Below are positions 5,770-6,966 of a stretch of DNA of 6,966 bases, one piece after another. Below the pieces are notes generated by a model, which saw only the letters and a list, made by a program, of their open reading frames with translations, ran no database searches and was not told the DNA's origin. The first letter of the stretch is position 1; the number at the start of each line of letters is the position of its first letter. This stretch comes from Bacteroidales bacterium. Lineage in GTDB: Bacteria; Bacteroidota; Bacteroidia; Bacteroidales; 4484-276. The translations under genes and the position numbers were made by a program. Location of the stretch: assembly GCA_018400545.1 (NCBI GenBank), contig JAGYLT010000121.1, forward strand, positions 1-6,966, read 5' to 3'.

Positions 5770-6735
5770 TTACCCGGTAATTTGTAGCACCACATTGCCG
5801 GTTTTTTTGCCTGATCGCACATAGCTGTATGCCTCCCCTATCTGATCAAGTGGGTAGGATTTTTCGATAATCGGTTTAAACATCGCTACTTCAAGCAATT
5901 GCCTGATAAAAAGTACACTGCGCCGGCAATCAACGGGCAGTGGAAACTTCACCTTTTTACCCTTAGAAAGTGGAGTAATTAAAGCCAGCAAAGGATTTTG
6001 TCCTCCGGGTCCCAGTTCCGATGAGAGATAAATACCGCCAGGCTTGATCAACGGCTTGCATTTCCCGAACGTGCTTTTCCCTACCGCGTCAAATACATAA
6101 TCGTATTTTTCGGTGTCCCTGGTAAAATCCTCCTGCTGCCAGTCGATGACTTTGTCCGGGCCCAAAGATTTGACAATATCACGGGCAGCTGTTGTGGTGG
6201 TGGCGGTGACTTCCGCGCCATAAAATTTAAGCATTTGGACCGCCGCCGATCCAATGGCACCCGTGGCACCATTTACCAGCACTTTATGGCCTTTGGCCAT
6301 TTTCACCTTATTGATGAAATTGAAGGCATAATGCGCACCCTCACCACTGGCGGCAGCCTCTTCGCAGGAAATACTTTCAGGAATTGTGGCAATGCCTTTA
6401 TCTTCAGGAAACGTCATATATTCAGCCTGTGACTGAATCCCGGTATCATCGAATCCCCACACGCGATCTCCGACATTAAAATCTTTGACTTCCTTCCCAA
6501 CTTCAACTACTTCGCCAGCGAAATCTGTTCCGGGAACCAGGTGTTTGGGTTTGGGTAGCCCGGTGAAAAACCGGATAATAAACGGTTTGCCCCAAAGGAT
6601 GCCACAATCCGTTCTGTTTATCGTGGTTGCACGTACCCTGATCAGGACTTCATTGTCTTTGGGAACAGGCTTGTCAATTTCTTTAATGGTGATCACTTCG
6701 GGGCCACCATATCTGGTTCTTGTTGCAGCTTTCAT
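5770..6735 (-). CDS. NAD(P)-dependent zinc-free MDR oxidoreductase (quinone oxidoreductase/zeta-crystallin-like)
   Basis: A 321-residue medium-chain dehydrogenase/reductase. The N-terminal GroES-like domain runs from about 1 to 125, with GGPEVITIKEIDKPVPKDNEVLIRV (10-34), INRTDCGILWG (39-49), VPGTDFAGEVVEVG (67-80) and FNVGDRVWGF (86-95). The Rossmann domain follows, with the nucleotide-binding VLVNGATGAIGSAAVQ (152-167) and the strand-2 region AEVTATTTT (174-182). The C-terminus ends as is typical (PLDQIGEAYSYVRSGKKTGNVVL). The catalytic-zinc His is absent and there is no four-cysteine structural-zinc lobe, so it belongs with the zinc-independent reductases that reduce quinones, enones or aldehydes using NAD(P)H; the substrate is unknown. 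The ATG at 6735 is the first residue of the conserved MKAA start. It begins 29 bases after the stop of the upstream radical SAM gene, suggesting one transcript. Confidence 0.9.
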   Translation of the reverse strand: MKAATRTRYGGPEVITIKEIDKPVPKDNEVLIRVRATTINRTDCGILWGKPFIIRFFTGLPKPKHLVPGTDFAGEVVEVGKEVKDFNVGDRVWGFDDTGIQSQAEYMTFPEDKGIATIPESISCEEAAASGEGAHYAFNFINKVKMAKGHKVLVNGATGAIGSAAVQMLKFYGAEVTATTTTAARDIVKSLGPDKVIDWQQEDFTRDTEKYDYVFDAVGKSTFGKCKPLIKPGGIYLSSELGPGGQNPLLALITPLSKGKKVKFPLPVDCRRSVLFIRQLLEVAMFKPIIEKSYPLDQIGEAYSYVRSGKKTGNVVLQITG

Positions 6736-6764
6736 AATTAATCAACATAGAATTTATAACTCAT

Positions 6765-6966
6765 CTACCTTGAATAAAATAGTTTATTGATCAAATCATT
6801 CCGGCCACGGGATTTGAGGTCGTTGATGATGGAATGCCTGAACTCTTTTTTATACCAAAAGAAAAATTTGCGCTGGTTTTCTTTGGCGTGCTTGCTGCGT
6901 GCCGTGTAGATTTTTTCGAGCGTGTAGGGATGGTATCCCGAATAATACACAACAGTGGCCAGGGTC
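6765..6966 (-). CDS. ygiQ: C-terminal end of a probable YgiQ-family radical SAM protein (5' part outside the window)
   Basis: Only the last 66 codons are present; the frame enters from the right edge and stops at TAG (6767-6765). The visible sequence runs TLATVVYYSGYHPYTLEKIY, then TARSKHAKENQRKFFFWYKK, then EFRHSIINDLKSRGRNDLINKL. This lines up with the YgiQ C-terminal domain (DUF3362-like): an ATxxYYTGxxPxTxExVY segment, then R..K..QR.....Y, then a final helix ending GR.DLI. The radical SAM core with its CxxxCxxC cluster would be outside the window, so the assignment rests on the tail only. YgiQ proteins are of uncertain function. The stop is 29 bases before the MDR start. Confidence 0.65.
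   Translation of the reverse strand, partial: TLATVVYYSGYHPYTLEKIYTARSKHAKENQRKFFFWYKKEFRHSIINDLKSRGRNDLINKLFYSR

Overview
The window looks like chromosomal DNA from a member of the Bacteroidota. The clues are a type IX secretion (T9SS) C-terminal sorting domain, upstream sequences of the TTG-N19-TAnnTTTG promoter type, start codons with no clear Shine-Dalgarno sequence, a secreted TPR-repeat protein, and moderate-to-low GC with AT-rich spacers. I cannot name a genus. I see no tRNA, rRNA, CRISPR array, transposase or phage gene.

Layout, left to right. (1) 1-949, minus: the first 316 codons of an exported TPR protein that runs off the left edge. (2) 950-1348: gene-free spacer with a short palindrome close to the TPR start and a GC-richer block. 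(3) 1349-2593, minus: an SRPBCC-fold protein followed by a class I SAM methyltransferase, each with its own promoter-like sequence. A tandem heptamer repeat runs across the SRPBCC stop codon. (4) 2594-3022: gene-free spacer with the SRPBCC promoter, a strong inverted repeat and a second copy-like GC-rich block. (5) 3023-4116, plus: the only plus-strand gene. It is a broken secreted protein: a signal peptide, then an in-frame stop, then a frameshift at an A9 run, then part of a SASA/CE6-type esterase domain lacking both catalytic motifs, half of an InlB-like repeat, and an intact T9SS sorting domain. (6) 4292-6966, minus: a plasmid pRiA4b ORF-3-like protein, a DUF4386 six-helix membrane protein, a zinc-free MDR oxidoreductase, and the C-terminal end of a probable YgiQ-type radical SAM protein. 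The last three are closely spaced and could be co-transcribed.

Functionally this is mostly a run of small accessory or housekeeping genes with no single shared pathway. The most informative object is the decayed T9SS protein at 3023-4116, which looks like a collapsed mosaic of several secreted-protein modules. I do not see a convincing new multi-gene system.
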